Positions 5,292 to 5,561 of a DNA stretch of 5,561 nt are shown piece after piece (the first letter of the stretch is position 1; each line of letters starts with the position of its first letter). This DNA is from Lachnospira sp. UBA5912 (lineage in GTDB: Bacteria; Bacillota; Clostridia; Lachnospirales; Lachnospiraceae): the NCBI GenBank assembly GCA_002435585.1, contig DJDY01000011.1, forward strand, positions 30,365 to 35,925. The letters run 5' to 3'. The translations under genes and the position numbers were made by a program. A model generated the notes under the pieces. It did no database searches, had not been told where the DNA came from, and worked only from the letters and a program-made list of their open reading frames with translations.

Positions 5292-5561
5292 AATATTCAT
5301 CTGCTTTCTATATAATATATTTTTTATTTTATTAATTTTTTGTAAATCACAACTACAAACTGGTAATTTAAATATTGTGTTTAGGGTCAATCTATGAAAT
5401 AATATTGAACCACATCTAATTATTTACTAAATTTACGTTATTAAATTATTTTGCTAATACATATAGAACAACAGCAGCATATATGCTATTATAATAGCCT
5501 GCTAATAAATATAAGATTTAATCATATTCTATCTTATATTTTATTTATTTTTATTTCTATT

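Noticed and set aside
5476..5498. Overlapping palindromes AGCATATATGCT and GCTATTATAATAGC
   Set aside because: They are perfect but AT-dominated, with no T tract to make a terminator, no adjacent gene, and no second copy in the window. Chance is likely in this composition.
1..5561. CRISPR array, tRNA, rRNA or insertion sequence
   Set aside because: No regularly spaced repeats with unique spacers, no cloverleaf, no rRNA-like sequence and no transposase frame were seen. The only tandem repeat is the hairpin array at 3561-3695, which lacks spacers.

Overview
The window looks like a chromosomal stretch from a low-GC Gram-positive bacterium, most likely a gut-type Clostridia member near Lachnospiraceae. 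This is inferred from the strong AT bias, the AGGAGG-type ribosome binding sites, the tryptophan T-box leader, and the pairing of a NifX-like domain with a Cys-rich linker and a SlyD-like FKBP domain. No species is claimed.

Left part (1-1100): a plus-strand XRE-family repressor (252-572) meets a small minus-strand helical protein of unknown function (546-794) tail to tail, with a 27-bp overlap. Two near-identical 13-bp palindromic sites lie upstream of the repressor, and a third matching site lies upstream of the small gene. Together they look like a small autoregulated accessory module. A rho-independent terminator for leftward transcription sits at 1062-1091.

Middle (1233-4184, all minus strand): a sigma-A-type promoter (4156-4184) drives a T-box leader (about 3783-4149) with a UGG (Trp) specifier candidate, the T-box motif and a 13-bp terminator stem. 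About 230 nt of hairpin-rich tandem repeats follow, then trpD (2540-3556), then a class I/II PLP aminotransferase (1233-2417). The simplest reading is one transcription unit induced by uncharged tRNA-Trp and ended by the terminator at 1062-1091. No other trp genes are in the window.

Right part (4254-5150, minus strand): a NifX/NifB-like domain gene is followed, in the same reading frame and separated only by one TAA codon, by a Cys-rich linker and a SlyD-type FKBP prolyl isomerase domain. The second half has no ATG, GTG or TTG start in front of the complete domain. It therefore looks like a fusion gene cut by a nonsense codon, or a case of readthrough. Positions 5167-5561 are AT-rich and hold no gene that I can support.

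The most interesting items are the TAA-split fusion, the SD-bearing repeat array between the T-box and trpD, and a 31-codon upstream ORF whose putative ribosome binding site lies in the 3' arm of the T-box terminator.
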